Shown here: piece after piece, positions 29,686-39,776 of the stretch
Layout of the letters: the number at the start of each line of letters is the position of its first letter
Numbering within the stretch: the stretch's first letter is position 1
Assembly (NCBI GenBank): GCA_907165275.2
Contig: OU015675.1
Location: 6,403,501-6,467,500, forward strand
Direction: 5' to 3'
Source: Zygaena filipendulae
Taxonomy: Eukaryota; Arthropoda; Insecta; Lepidoptera; Zygaenidae
DNA length: 64,000 bases
Position numbers and translations under genes: made by a program
The notes under the pieces: generated by a model
Told to the model about the DNA's origin: nothing
What the model saw: only the letters and a program-made list of their open reading frames with translations
Databases searched by the model: none

Positions 29686-29872
29686 TGATCCCCACCACAT
29701 TTCACCCGTGTTATTTTCGGAGTTCCCACGGGAGTTCTGAGATAAAAAGTACTCTATGTCCTTTCCTGTACCCTTGATAACGAGTATGCAAAATTTCATG
29801 ACGATCGTTGCGTATAGTTAACGCGTGGAAGCGTAACAAACAAACAAACTCACAATTGCATTTATAACAAGT
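29686..29872 (-). repeat. SINE-like family A copy, minus
   Basis: TAGCTGATCCCCACCACATTTC, GTTCCCACGGGAGTTCTGAG and AAAATTTCATGACGATCGTT are degenerate family A blocks. Confidence 0.6.
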
Positions 29873-30453
29873 ACCTAATACGTATATAATTGGGATTATA
29901 AAGCGGTAAAGTCTATAAGTTTGGATGTAGGGGTAATCTCTGGAACCACTGAACCAATTCTTAGACCAAATTCTTAAAACAATTTCATGGATTGGAAGCT
30001 ACAATATCTTTGAGCGACATAGGATACCTATTAGAGTTCCCGAGGGAGTGTCTGAGAGGCGACATCCCGCGGGAACTGCTAGCAAAACAAAAAGAGCACT
30101 GCGCAAATACTGACAAAGCGAAATCCTTTTATTTTAGGAACACCCAATTAACCTACAAGTAAATCAATACACAACTGTCGCTATAGCAACGGTGTTCGGA
30201 CCAAAGATAGGTACCTCAGAAGAATAACTAAAGCAATAGTTACCTACTGTCATTTGTTTCGCTATGATTGCAATAATGGAATTAATTTTAATTACTAAAA
30301 CGTGATTGGCGAAATTGAATGCGATAAATCGCGATAGAAGCCATAAAATTGAAGAATAATCAGGCATAGAAAACAGAGACGCGTTAGAACGGAACTTCGT
30401 ATGAAACGTCGAAAGTCTAACTACCTACCTATGTACCTACTTACATATTAATA

Positions 30454-30668
30454 TACCCGCGACAATTTCGAAGTTCCCGCGGAATTGTTCCATACAAACT
30501 TTGCAACCCCTTTTCATCACCTTAGGGGTTGAATTTTCAAAAATCCTTTCTTATCGGATGCCTACGTCATACAAAGAACACGATTCCAGGTCTCTACGGT
30601 CATCGGTTTAGGCTGTGCGTTGATCTATCAGTCATTCAGGACAAAGCATTTTATATTTATAGATGGAT
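30454..30668 (-). repeat. Interspersed repeat family B
   Basis: AATTGTTCCATACAAACTTTG, TTGAATTTTCAAAAATCC, TTATCGGATGCCTACGTCAT and GGACAAAGCATTTTATAT define this family. Copies are at 33706, 44002 and, in reverse, 51940. It has a family A-like CGCGG terminus. Confidence 0.75.
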
Positions 30669-31563
30669 AGATGGATTAGGACAATAGGACTCGAGGTAAG
30701 TACGGAAAAAAGCACAATAGAATCTAGATGTTTCGTTTATTACAGCGTACGTTATGTTAAGTTTTAAAATTAGCTCTCCGGGCAGCGTAAACACAAGCGT
30801 GTTCATTCACCTGCTTGCACCAGTGTGGTGTTATAGCCATAGACAGCGAGCACACTACGCGCAAGACGTCTGTCAACAAACAGCAGGGTTGTGCTACCGA
30901 GATTCCGGTCGAAACGAACGAAAATAGATTTGTATGTTTTTTTTAATGGAAGATCTTTTCTTAAACGCAACATCGCCACTTTTAAATTTCACTTGGGTTT
31001 TTTATCTAAAACTTCATGATTGGAATATTAATTTTCTAATTTGTTGCATAATCATCAGAAATCAAAATGTTGTGATGCCAAATAAAAAGATTATGTCTAT
31101 ATATCTAAATCAACAGCATTCAAATTATATTATTGTAGCGTTTTATACAATATTAATAAAAACGTATTCGCAGTAAAGTCGGCATCAACGAGTCAAGTGG
31201 ATTAATAAACCATTGAAGAAAAGATTTAACAACCTATCTAAACTTTTTGATAATACACCCTACAACCAAACTTCCATGTTTTTACGGTTAATAGTGCCAT
31301 AAATCTATACACAAGCTTGCTTCGGATTTTAAGCGGACTTTTTGGTTGAGATATAAAATTATCTTCTCCATTCATCATCAACATTAAGGATATTGAGATA
31401 TCACGGAAATTCGGATATCAAGGATATTTATTTAGGATCTAAAACCTTCATCGCCAACCCTACCATAACATACCTATTATACGTAAACAAACACACGGCT
31501 CTATTACAAAACTTTACGATACGTGTGCGATGATAGAAAAATGCAAGGTTTTATCTGTATAAT
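30669..31563. other. Mixed unique sequence
   Basis: This includes a moderately GC-rich patch at 30770-30920 without a framed exon. An 80-codon open frame at 30934 is AT-rich and has no domain. Confidence 0.4.
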
Positions 31564-32065
31564 AGCTGGTGCCCGCGGCTTTGCTCGCATTAATATAAAT
31601 TTTACCAGTCAAGTTTCTATCCCGCGGGACCCTGTTACTTTTTCGTACATAAAAAGTACCTTATGTCTTTTTTTGTACCCCCGACAACGTGTTTTCAAAA
31701 TTTCATGATGATCGATTAAGACGTCGAAGCAAAACAAACAAACGTACAAACTCAATTTCGCATTTTAATTTATACACATTTATTCAACTTCAAATATACT
31801 ATTATTGCCCCAAAAGAGATAGTAAAAATAAAACAAATAACAGAAAATACAGAGCAAAGGGCGGCCTTATTGCAAGAGGCATTTTTACCAGCTGTTGCCC
31901 GTGTTTTCTATCCGCGTTAATTTCGGAATTCTCGCGGGAGTTCCGGTATAAAAGTAAGTACTCTATGTAACCCCAACAACATATTGCGTGCATCTGTTGA
32001 ATTGGTGGTTAAAGTGTGAAAGCATAACGAACAAACAAACTCACATTCGCATTAACATTAGGATT
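31564..32065 (-). repeat. Two consecutive family A copies, minus
   Basis: The first is 31564-31742 (TAGCTGGTGCCCGCGGCTTTGC, AAAAAGTACCTTATGTC). The second is 31893-32065 (CAGCTGTTGCCCGTG, TTCGGAATTCTCGCGGGAG) and ends in ACATTCGCATTAACATTAGG. Confidence 0.6.
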
Positions 32066-32130
32066 AGAATATTATTAGGATGATAAGCAGACGCGTTTAG
32101 ACATTGCACATTACCGGATACATGCTCTAA

Positions 32131-32421
32131 ATGGAGACGCGAGCGAAACTATCGAAACGTTATTATAATCAAGATCGTATTGACAGATACGCGCGCCACC
32201 TGGCTGGACATCTGTTCATCTCTAGACTTGGCTTCCGTAACCTAGATATTAAATGTACACGGAGAGAAATCAATCAGACCGAAGAGGTTTCGGTCGCCCT
32301 TGGTTCCCTGAAGGACAGAATGCCAGTGACTAGCAGGCACAGTGACCGACCCCGCACACCGGTAGAAGAAATACTGTCGACCAATCTTCGGTGGGGAAAT
32401 AGGGATGTGGACTACTTTTGA
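32131..32421 (+). CDS. Open frame of 96 codons, unknown, doubtful
   Basis: It has a more balanced base composition than its surroundings and a charged N terminus (METRAKLSKRYYNQDRIDRY). I recognise no domain, and the last dozen codons enter the family N MITE. It could be a retroelement scrap or chance. No neighbouring exons were found. Confidence 0.15.
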   Translation: METRAKLSKRYYNQDRIDRYARHLAGHLFISRLGFRNLDIKCTRREINQTEEVSVALGSLKDRMPVTSRHSDRPRTPVEEILSTNLRWGNRDVDYF

Positions 32422-32733
32422 AAATCAAAATTCTAATTAGTCCGTCAGTTGGAAAATAAAAAAACAATAGACACGTATTTTTTGCTTTTTCAAATAATTT
32501 AAAATATACAGAGATAAAGCGCATTAAAGTTTAGGATGAGGGGGTCGTGACGTCACTAACCGATAAAACCGCCAAACAAACTGTCAGAATAGTGACGTCA
32601 CTCGAAATTTCAACTCAATATATCGCCGTTATTTTTTGATTACGTAAAAAAAGAAAAAATACGTGTCCAATATTTTTTAATAATCTATAAGACGGACTAA
32701 AAAATAAAAATTAGTCAACATGCCCATTTTCGG
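32402..32733. mobile_element. MITE family N, complete copy
   Basis: Imperfect long inverted ends run from ACTTTTGAAAATCAAAATT..AATTAGTCCGTC to GACGGACTAAAAAATAAAAA..CATGCCCA. The centre holds two GTGACGTCACT palindromes. A second copy is split by the LINE at 39471-43338, and half copies are at 16440, 43668 and 43850. Confidence 0.75.
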
Positions 32734-32860
32734 TCGCGAACTTTACCGAACAAACCCTTTTTTTTCTGTCGAAGCTCTCTTTCTAGAGAGCCTTATTTAT
32801 CTACAGTCCTTTTAGCTCACATGGTATTTCATATCAAACTGTGATATCTCAAAATTAATA

Positions 32861-33373
32861 TACACACCGGCAGAATTAGCGGAACATAAAAAGGCAGAGT
32901 ATAGAAATAATTACGTATATATATTAAAACAAATAATAATTAGACTTTAAGTAATAAATTAATATACATCTTTTAACACTTTAAAAGTTTGTAATAAAAT
33001 TATTAAATTTTATTTAAAATAATAATAAAAAAAACACTTTTTCTCTAATTTGTGGGCACACAAATAATGTTGCAAATTAAAGATTACTGTGATTTTAACA
33101 CTAAATAAATGAACGATTAATAACGTGTGTTTCCCCTTCGTGATTTTACTTTTATTTGCAACATTGTCTGTGTTCTCACAAACTACAGATTTTTTTTATT
33201 TTTTTTAATTTTGATAATTTTTAATAAAATTTAACCAAAATCTTCTTAAAGTCGATGTTAAAAGATGTATATTAGTTTATTACTTCATGCCTGATAATAA
33301 TTTGTTTTAATATTTATACGTAATTATTTCTATACTCTGCCTTTTTATGTTCCGCTAATTCTGCCGGTGTGTA
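32861..33373. mobile_element. Long-armed foldback MITE, family M (TACACACCGGCA ends)
   Basis: TACACACCGGCAGAATTAGCG and AAAAAGGCAGAGTATAGAAA on the left are mirrored on the right, with arms reaching beyond AGATGTATATTA (about 130 bp). The centre is very AT-rich. A lone end (ACACACTGGCACAATTAGCG) is at 38444-38475. Confidence 0.88.
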
Positions 33374-33504
33374 TATAATAATACTTCACAACATTGTGAT
33401 AAACTACTTCATCCCCCACTATTTATTTATTTATTTATTGAATTTACAAAGCATGACAGCATAAGCCATAGCGCTTAATAAATAATTAATTGCTATAAGC
33501 TAAG

Positions 33505-33702
33505 CAATACTAGCTTTTCCCCGCGACTTCACCCGCGGTAATTTAAGAGTTCCCGCGGGAATTCCGGGTTTACAATATAGCCCATGTTACTCCGGGAAAT
33601 TGTAGCAATCCAATCGTAAAAGAATTTTTTAAATCAGTCGAGTAGTTTTTGAGTTAAGTTGTGACAAACAGACAAAAAAATCAAATCTTTTCTCTTTATA
33701 TT
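33505..33702 (-). repeat. SINE-like family A copy, minus
   Basis: CTAGCTTTTCCCCGCGACTTC, GTTCCCGCGGGAATTCCGGG and a GAGTAGTTTTTGAGTTAAG end. Confidence 0.65.
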
Positions 33703-33705
33703 ATT

Positions 33706-33925
33706 ACTAGCTGTCCCGCGCGGTTTCACCCTCGCAAATTTCGAATTGTTCCATACAAACTTTGCAACCCCTCTTCATCCCCTCAGGGGTTGAATTTTCA
33801 AAAATCCTTTCTTATCGAATGCCTACGTCATACAAAAAACACACCCTCCGAGTTTCAGGTCTCCACGATCAGCGGTTTAAGCTTAGGTTTAAGTTTGCAG
33901 GACAAAGCATTTTATATGTATAAGT
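33706..33925 (-). repeat. Interspersed repeat family B
   Basis: TACTAGCTGTCCCGCGCGGTTT starts a copy with GGGGTTGAATTTTCAAAAATC, TTATCGAATGCCTACG and AGGACAAAGCATTTTATATG. Confidence 0.8.
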
Positions 33926-35489
33926 AGGTTAGGTAGATACCTATTAAAAAAGTTACCGCCTGGTAAGTGACCGGTTCTTCTAATTTCTAAACTACGCAAC
34001 ATATTTTGATGTGATTTTCACTATCATTTACAGAAATTTTTCACGTAAGGAATTTTAAATTATGTATAATACTTACTTAGTATCCGAAGGAAATCCGAAA
34101 TTCACGCGAACAAAACCGACGGGAACAGCCTAGTATGTACCTATACTTATAAACGTATCGTGTATCGGATCGTTGGAAGATTTAATTATCGAGTGTACGT
34201 ACGTCGTACGGTACGGTACGGTACGTCACGCTTTGATATTTCACTGCGACCCAGATATTGACTGATCCAGTTTCGATCATACCTATATTATATATCCACC
34301 ATCCACCATGTACGCGGATACATTTTTTGTAACTGAATTACTTTAAAAGACTTTTGATATATTATAATTAAATAGCTATGTTGATTTATTGACAAAACTC
34401 AGTCAAAATTTATTACCAAAGCATCGATGGCATTAAACGAATCGACCAGCTATTATTATGTAAACTATAAAATATGATGTCATATTATGTCATTTATAAT
34501 AAACATGATCTAAGAATGATCTCAGAAGCTAAGCTATATTGAAACTATATTGAGGCTGGAGCTTATTTTATAAGAATATTGTTATAGTAAAGAAAAACAT
34601 TTAATTATTATTTACTATGGCATCATAAAACGTTGTTAGTCTCAAAGGAATCAATTTAACAAAATAAACAAACACTCGTATTGTGGAAAATATAAAATTG
34701 AATATACTTAGACAAATATTAAATATGTAGATAATAAATAATGAGGGGTCCTTACTTAATTAGTTGTACTTAATTAGTAGTAAAACCAAAAGTATAAGTT
34801 AACACGAAATAGACTATAAGAATTTATGTTTTTAAAAGTTAGTGTAGTAAGAAATAAAAGACATCATTCTTATTATTAGATAGAAAATAAATATTTAGTT
34901 AATTACGTACTTCATCAAACGTAGATGGACAAACTTCACCAAGCTCGAAGCAACGTCTTGAAGATCATAACAGACTCTTTATAACGGTCATGATCCTGCT
35001 ACTACACTCGTATTTACGACCCTCATTATGTCGCTTTGATAAGACAAAAGGTTTCCTTTGACGTCCTATCTCGTACATGGATTACAATAAGTCCATTCGT
35101 TGAACATAGATCGATGGCCGATGAGAATATGGTACCTACTCTTATTGATAAATATTTTATTGGTAAAGAAGCTTTACTTCATCCTATAGATTGAGTTGAT
35201 TTTCCAACGTCAAAGAAAGCAAATTCAAGAATGTAATTGAATTGAATGATATATTTACGAAGTAAATTTTTTATAGAAGATTAAAATTATAAACAATTTT
35301 ATTATTAAAATGATGACCTATATTTGACCGTATTGTGAGACTTCATGATGCTGTCTAAAGTTGTTTGACATTTACAATAAAAAAAAAAGAGTAGAATCCG
35401 CGATTCTGTACATTGAATATTTTTAACAAAAATTGACAGGGGGCGATAAAAGAAGAGCAATCAACCACAAAAAAAAGTTTTTTAAATTA
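33926..35489. other. AT-rich stretch with a short (GTACG)n run
   Basis: No gene is seen. At 34195-34226 lies a run of CGTACGTACG and then GGTACGGTACGGTACG repeats. A family A-like 3' end (GCGAACAAAACCGACGGGAA) is at about 34110. Confidence 0.5.
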
Positions 35490-35678
35490 TTTTCTGTCTG
35501 TCTGTCTGTTCGCGATTATCTACGAATCTACTGAACGGATTGACATGCGGTTTTCACAGGAAGATTAAGCTTAACCTGGAGCTACATATAGGCTTTATTT
35601 AATTTAAATCGGATGTCGGGAAAAAAGTTGTTATATGAAAACGTTTCACGCGGGTGAAACCGCGGGGCACATCTAGTC
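35490..35678 (+). repeat. SINE-like family A, TCTGTCTGTCTG subtype
   Basis: TCTGTCTGTCTGTTCGCG, ACTGAACGGATTGACATGCGG and GTGAAACCGCGGGGCACATC then TAGT. A partial sister is at 36190-36372. Confidence 0.75.
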
Positions 35679-35818
35679 TACAATAAAAATCATTTTGAAA
35701 AATTAAAATTTCATATAGATATAAAAGGTTTATTAACAGAATTGCCAGAAACTTGATGATACTACGACAGTCAAGTCTTTAATCTACAAACATTAAAAAA
35801 TAAATGATTTATATTATA

Positions 35819-36056
35819 TGGACATAGATAAGCAATAGTGTGTTAACCCACAGTGGAGAAATTTTGATTAAATTAAAGTTTTAAAATTACAGCGCCATTT
35901 TCTGTCAACATTTTTTATGTTCAATATTTAATTTCATATTTAAACAATGCATTAAGGTAAACACATAATTAAAAAACGTTCTCTAACTCTCAATAAATCG
36001 TTCTGAATCAATAAATTCATTGTGTGGGTTAACATGTTATTGCTTATCTGCGTCCA
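35819..36056 (-). mobile_element. MITE family C, copy 4 (reverse)
   Basis: TGGACATAGATAAGCAATAG to TGCTTATCTGCGTCCA. Flanks TATA/TATA (at least TA/TA). Confidence 0.88.
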
Positions 36057-36189
36057 TATACAAAATAGTACAATATTTGTAGCATCATCCACCCTACGGT
36101 AACTTATTTTTTTTTTTCACGTTATACGCCAAGCTATAAATACTACCTACTTACTCTTGATGAATAAGGCCGTTATTTGTTACAATCTA

Positions 36190-36372
36190 CACTATAATAA
36201 AGAGTAGAATCCGCGTGTCCGTTCACGCTAATCTCCGGAACTACTGAACGGATTATCATGCGATTTTCAAAAGTAGATTAAGCTTAGCTTAGAGCCACAT
36301 ACATAGGCTTTGTTTCATTTAAATCGGATACCTATCGCGAAAAAAAGTTGTTATACAAAAACGTTACACAAG
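36190..36372 (+). repeat. SINE-like family A, partial, 3' truncated
   Basis: AAAGAGTAGAATCCGCGTGTC, GAACGGATTATCATGCGATT and AAAAAGTTGTTATACAAAAACG match 35490-35640. The CCGCGGGGCAC end is absent. Confidence 0.65.
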
Positions 36373-36654
36373 AATACTTAAAGAATATGTGATTTCATTT
36401 GATCTCAATTCAACATGTCACCATAAGACAGAAATGTGCAGAATTTCATAATTAATGCTCAATGTAGACATATTAATGTATATTAATATTTTGTAGTAAT
36501 GTATTTCGGCATCTCCTCAGCAAGCAATAGTTTGTATTCTATTTTACTATTTAAATTTTCTATTTATGTTATTGTGTAAGTATTATATTATATGTTTATT
36601 TGTGCTCGATGTGTTTCTATTATTGTGTATGCTTCGTATATATGTAGATATGTG

Positions 36655-36785
36655 TGTAATTCTGTATGTGTGTGTTTATGTATATATGTATGTATGTATA
36701 TATGTATGTATGTGTCTGTGTATGCGTGTATGTATGCGTGTGTGTATGTATGTATGTGTGTATGTGGGTATCTATATCTATGTGA
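36655..36785. repeat. (TGTA/TGTG)n microsatellite
   Basis: TGTATGTATGTATATATGTATG and related units run for about 125 bases. Cys/Tyr/Val-rich open frames across it are artefacts of the repeat. Confidence 0.9.
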
Positions 36786-36809
36786 GTTTTTATCTTAATA
36801 TATACATAT

Positions 36810-36930
36810 ATCGTAAATGCACCGCCAAGTGAGCTCTCTGTACTACCTGAAGGTTGACTGGCAGAGAATGCCACTGTGGCATTAAGTTCGCCTTTTGTAC
36901 CATGATGTGCATAAAATTTAAATAAATACT
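36810..36930 (+). repeat. Retroelement 3' end
   Basis: AGAGAATGCCACTGTGGCATT and AAGTTCGCCTTTTGTACCAT end in AATAAATACTG. The reverse complement of this end is at 44715-44815. Confidence 0.55.
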
Positions 36931-37744
36931 GAACGTTAAACGAAATCACCATCGGCACCGATCGTGATGAGGACGATCATAATTCGGGGATTTTAACGCC
37001 AATTTTAAACGTAACGAGCTCGAGCATGGTGAGTGCCTCGCTAATATCGTTACAGAGCCCAAATTACACGACGACGGTGAGAGCGCTCTGTGAGGGACAG
37101 GAAACCATATAGGACTTAGTAACTCTATAGACTTACGACATACATATTATATAGCACACGGTAAAAAACATAACATTGAGAAGAAAACCAGTATGCAAAA
37201 ATGCAAACATTAATACGACAGATTTTTAGAAAGATTCAAAAGAAAACATAAAACATCCTGAATTTTTTTTTTATTTAATTCACTTTAATAAGAATACAAT
37301 TTATTACACTTCATACTACAGTTATAGTATTTAAAATAGCTGAGTAGTATATGAATGAATGGTATGAGAAACAAAGCAAGTACCTATCAAGCATGAAAAA
37401 TTAGAAAACGAAAAGAGAAAAGCTATCGTAAATACACGCATAGTATCACAGGGGTTTAAGAGTACACAGGAGAACAGCCAGTAGGTAAGTAATAAAATAT
37501 CTATGAATGTCGCAATTTGCAAACAAGCCATCAAAACAAATATTTTCATTATATATTCAAATGAGCTTATGTTACGCACGCGACACGCATTTGAACCCAC
37601 GTCAATTCCAAAACGAGAACCTTCACTCGACAGCAAACAGAGGGCTACCACTTTTAAAACGGCTCGGTTGACCCAGATCTCATTATAACTAACCCAATGA
37701 AGTTCGTCAGGAATATACATAGATCCCGCCGAGGTAGGCACTTT

Positions 37745-38388
37745 TTAGAGTTCCGTAGCCAAATGGCAAAAAACGGAACCCTTATGGATTCGTCATGTCT
37801 GTCTGTCTGTCTGTCCGTATGTCACAGCCACTTTTTTCCGAAACTATAAGACCTATACTGTTGAAATTTGGCAAGTAGATGTATTCTGTAAACCGCATTT
37901 AGATTTTCACACAAAAATAGAAAAAGTCAACTTTTGGGGGTCCCCATACTTAGAACTGAAACTAAAAAAAAAATTTTTTTTTTTTCATCAAAACCATACG
38001 TGTATGTAAGGATAGGTCTTCAAAAATGATATTGAGGTTTCTAATATATTTTTTTTCTAAACTGAATAGTTTGCCCGAGAGACACTTCCAAAGTGGTAAA
38101 ATGTGTATACCCTGTAACTTCCTAAATAAGAGAAGAATGATAAAACTAAAAAAAATATATGACGTACATTACCAAGCAAACTTCCACCGAAAATTGGTTT
38201 GAACGAGATCTAGTAAGTAGTTTTTTTTTAATACGTCATAAATCGTAAACCGCAAAAAAATACACTATAATATTAAAACATCGATCAAAGTTACAACGAA
38301 CTACAAGAACTTTTATATTATTATGTTACTTGCTGCTACGGAACCCTTCATGGGCGAGTCCGACTCGCACTTGGCCGCTTTTATTTTT
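37745..38388 (+). repeat. Interspersed repeat family K (AAAACGGAACCCTTATGG)
   Basis: TTCCGTAGCCAAATGGCAAA at the left and TACGGAACCCTTCATGGGCG with TCGCACTTGGCCGC at the right bound about 640 bp. It contains (TGTC)n, CCGAAACTATAAGACCTATA and CGAAAATTGGTTTGAACGAG. This unit is, from memory, very common in lepidopteran genomes. A fragment is at 50160-50185. Confidence 0.75.
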
Positions 38389-39357
38389 AACTGACACTCG
38401 AATTTAAATGAACATGTCAGGAACAACGATAGCTTACAACATACACATTACACACACTGGCACAATTAGCGGAACTATTTTTTGTCCAAAGTAAACTTTT
38501 AAAACTCACTTTTATCGCACTTTCCGTTTTTTGTTTAGGTATATTTGATTTTTCCTCAGGTTTTCGACTCACTCAGAATACCAACAAAGTGGGCGATAGA
38601 AAGTAATAATCCTTTTAATGTTAAAAATACCTAGCTCTTAATTCCAGCTAAATAAGATCCAATTTCAAGTATTGACACAACAAGGAGAGTAAATACCACG
38701 TAGGTCGTTATAGTGATGGGAACACGTGCTGCTAAATGCTAATATCGATACAGAATTTCGTATTCGCACGGTGTTTCTCGCGACACGGATTTCGTGAACT
38801 GAACTGAAATATTCAAATTGATATCTGAACTTCCCTAACAGTTACCGAGGGAATTGATTGAGAAACTTGTTTATTTTTTGGTTGAATTCTCGTATTGTGT
38901 ATTTTAGAAGGATTTTTACTTGAACAAATAGTCATAATATTACATACATACACGATATAGATGTAACTTTAATAATAAATTACCGTTGGTTAAACATGAA
39001 ATATAAAACTCATCGAACAAAACTATAATATGGAATATCGATAGTAAGATTAAATGCACTAAGGTTGATATTTAAGAGTGTAGGATGGATGTTGTGAAAT
39101 TTCAAACCGACTCTTATGGATCAGATAAAGAGAACCTTCAAATATAGTAACATTGCAAAAGAATTAAAGTATATTTCCATTTTCCAGAGCTAGACAAAAG
39201 AGGAAATAATTTATTAATCATAAAGTTCGTACGTACTTGTACTCAAGAAGGTATATTGTTAGAACCATTTAGAATAGAAAGACGAAACTTTTGGCAATAT
39301 GGAAATTTAATATTTAAAAATACTGGTACAACAACTACTATATAGTACTAACAATAG
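38389..39357. other. Unique stretch with a lone family M end
   Basis: ACACACTGGCACAATTAGCG at 38452 is a single MITE end without its partner. No gene is seen up to the split family N MITE. Confidence 0.5.
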
Positions 39358-39470
39358 GGATGTCAACGACTTTTGAAAATCAAAATTGTAATTAGTCCTT
39401 CAGTTAGAAAAAAAAAAAAACAATAGACTTTTTGAGATAAAGCGCACCGGTTAGGTTAGGTTAGGTTACG
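39358..39470. mobile_element. MITE family N, left half, split by the LINE
   Basis: TGTCAACGACTTTTGAAAATC to GATAAAGCGCACC, then GGTTAGGTTAGGTTAGGTTACG. The right half resumes at 43339 with TGACGTCACGTGAAATTTC. The uninterrupted copy at 32402 shows the order of these blocks. Confidence 0.85.
39459..39470 (+). repeat. LINE target-site duplication, left
   Basis: GGTTAGGTTACG here is repeated at 43339-43350 directly after the poly(A) tail. It lies at the end of three consecutive TTAGG units. Confidence 0.9.
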
Positions 39471-39471
39471 T

Positions 39472-39762
39472 TTGCGCTGCTACAGATGCCTACAAAGAGG
39501 GCACGTAGGCAAAACATGCAGCGCAGGGGTCGACCGCAGTGGGATGTGCTTCCGCTGCGGTCAACCCGGTCACAAGGCGGCCTCATGCTCTGCCGAGCCT
39601 CGGTGCATTCTATGCTCCGAGGCTGGTAAACCGGCAGGGCATCGTGTGGGGGCCCCTTCATGTAAGGCCCCCAAAGCAGCCAGAAAGGCATCCAAGGCAG
39701 CCGCCAAGACCCCGGCTGCTGATGCCAGGCCTGAAAGCCAGGCGGAGGCGATGGTGCATTAG
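39472..39762 (+). CDS. LINE ORF1 (gag-like), C-terminal remnant with zinc knuckles
   Basis: The frame is open from the truncation point; there is no ATG, so this is the tail of a longer ORF1. CYRCLQRGHVGKTC and CFRCGQPGHKAASC are CX2CX4HX4C knuckles, and CILCSEAGKPAGHRVGAPSC is a third, longer finger (CX2CX8HX6C). A Lys/Ala-rich tail (KAPKAARKASKAAAK) precedes the stop. Such proteins coat the element RNA. The stop is 14 bases before the ORF2 start, so the two frames are adjacent. Confidence 0.9.
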   Translation: MRCYRCLQRGHVGKTCSAGVDRSGMCFRCGQPGHKAASCSAEPRCILCSEAGKPAGHRVGAPSCKAPKAARKASKAAAKTPAADARPESQAEAMVH

Positions 39763-39776
39763 TTGGAACTTTTAAA

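Noticed and set aside
36566..36958. Three open frames rich in Cys, Tyr, Val or Thr/His
   Set aside because: They translate the (TGTA/TGTG)n microsatellite and have no protein-like composition.
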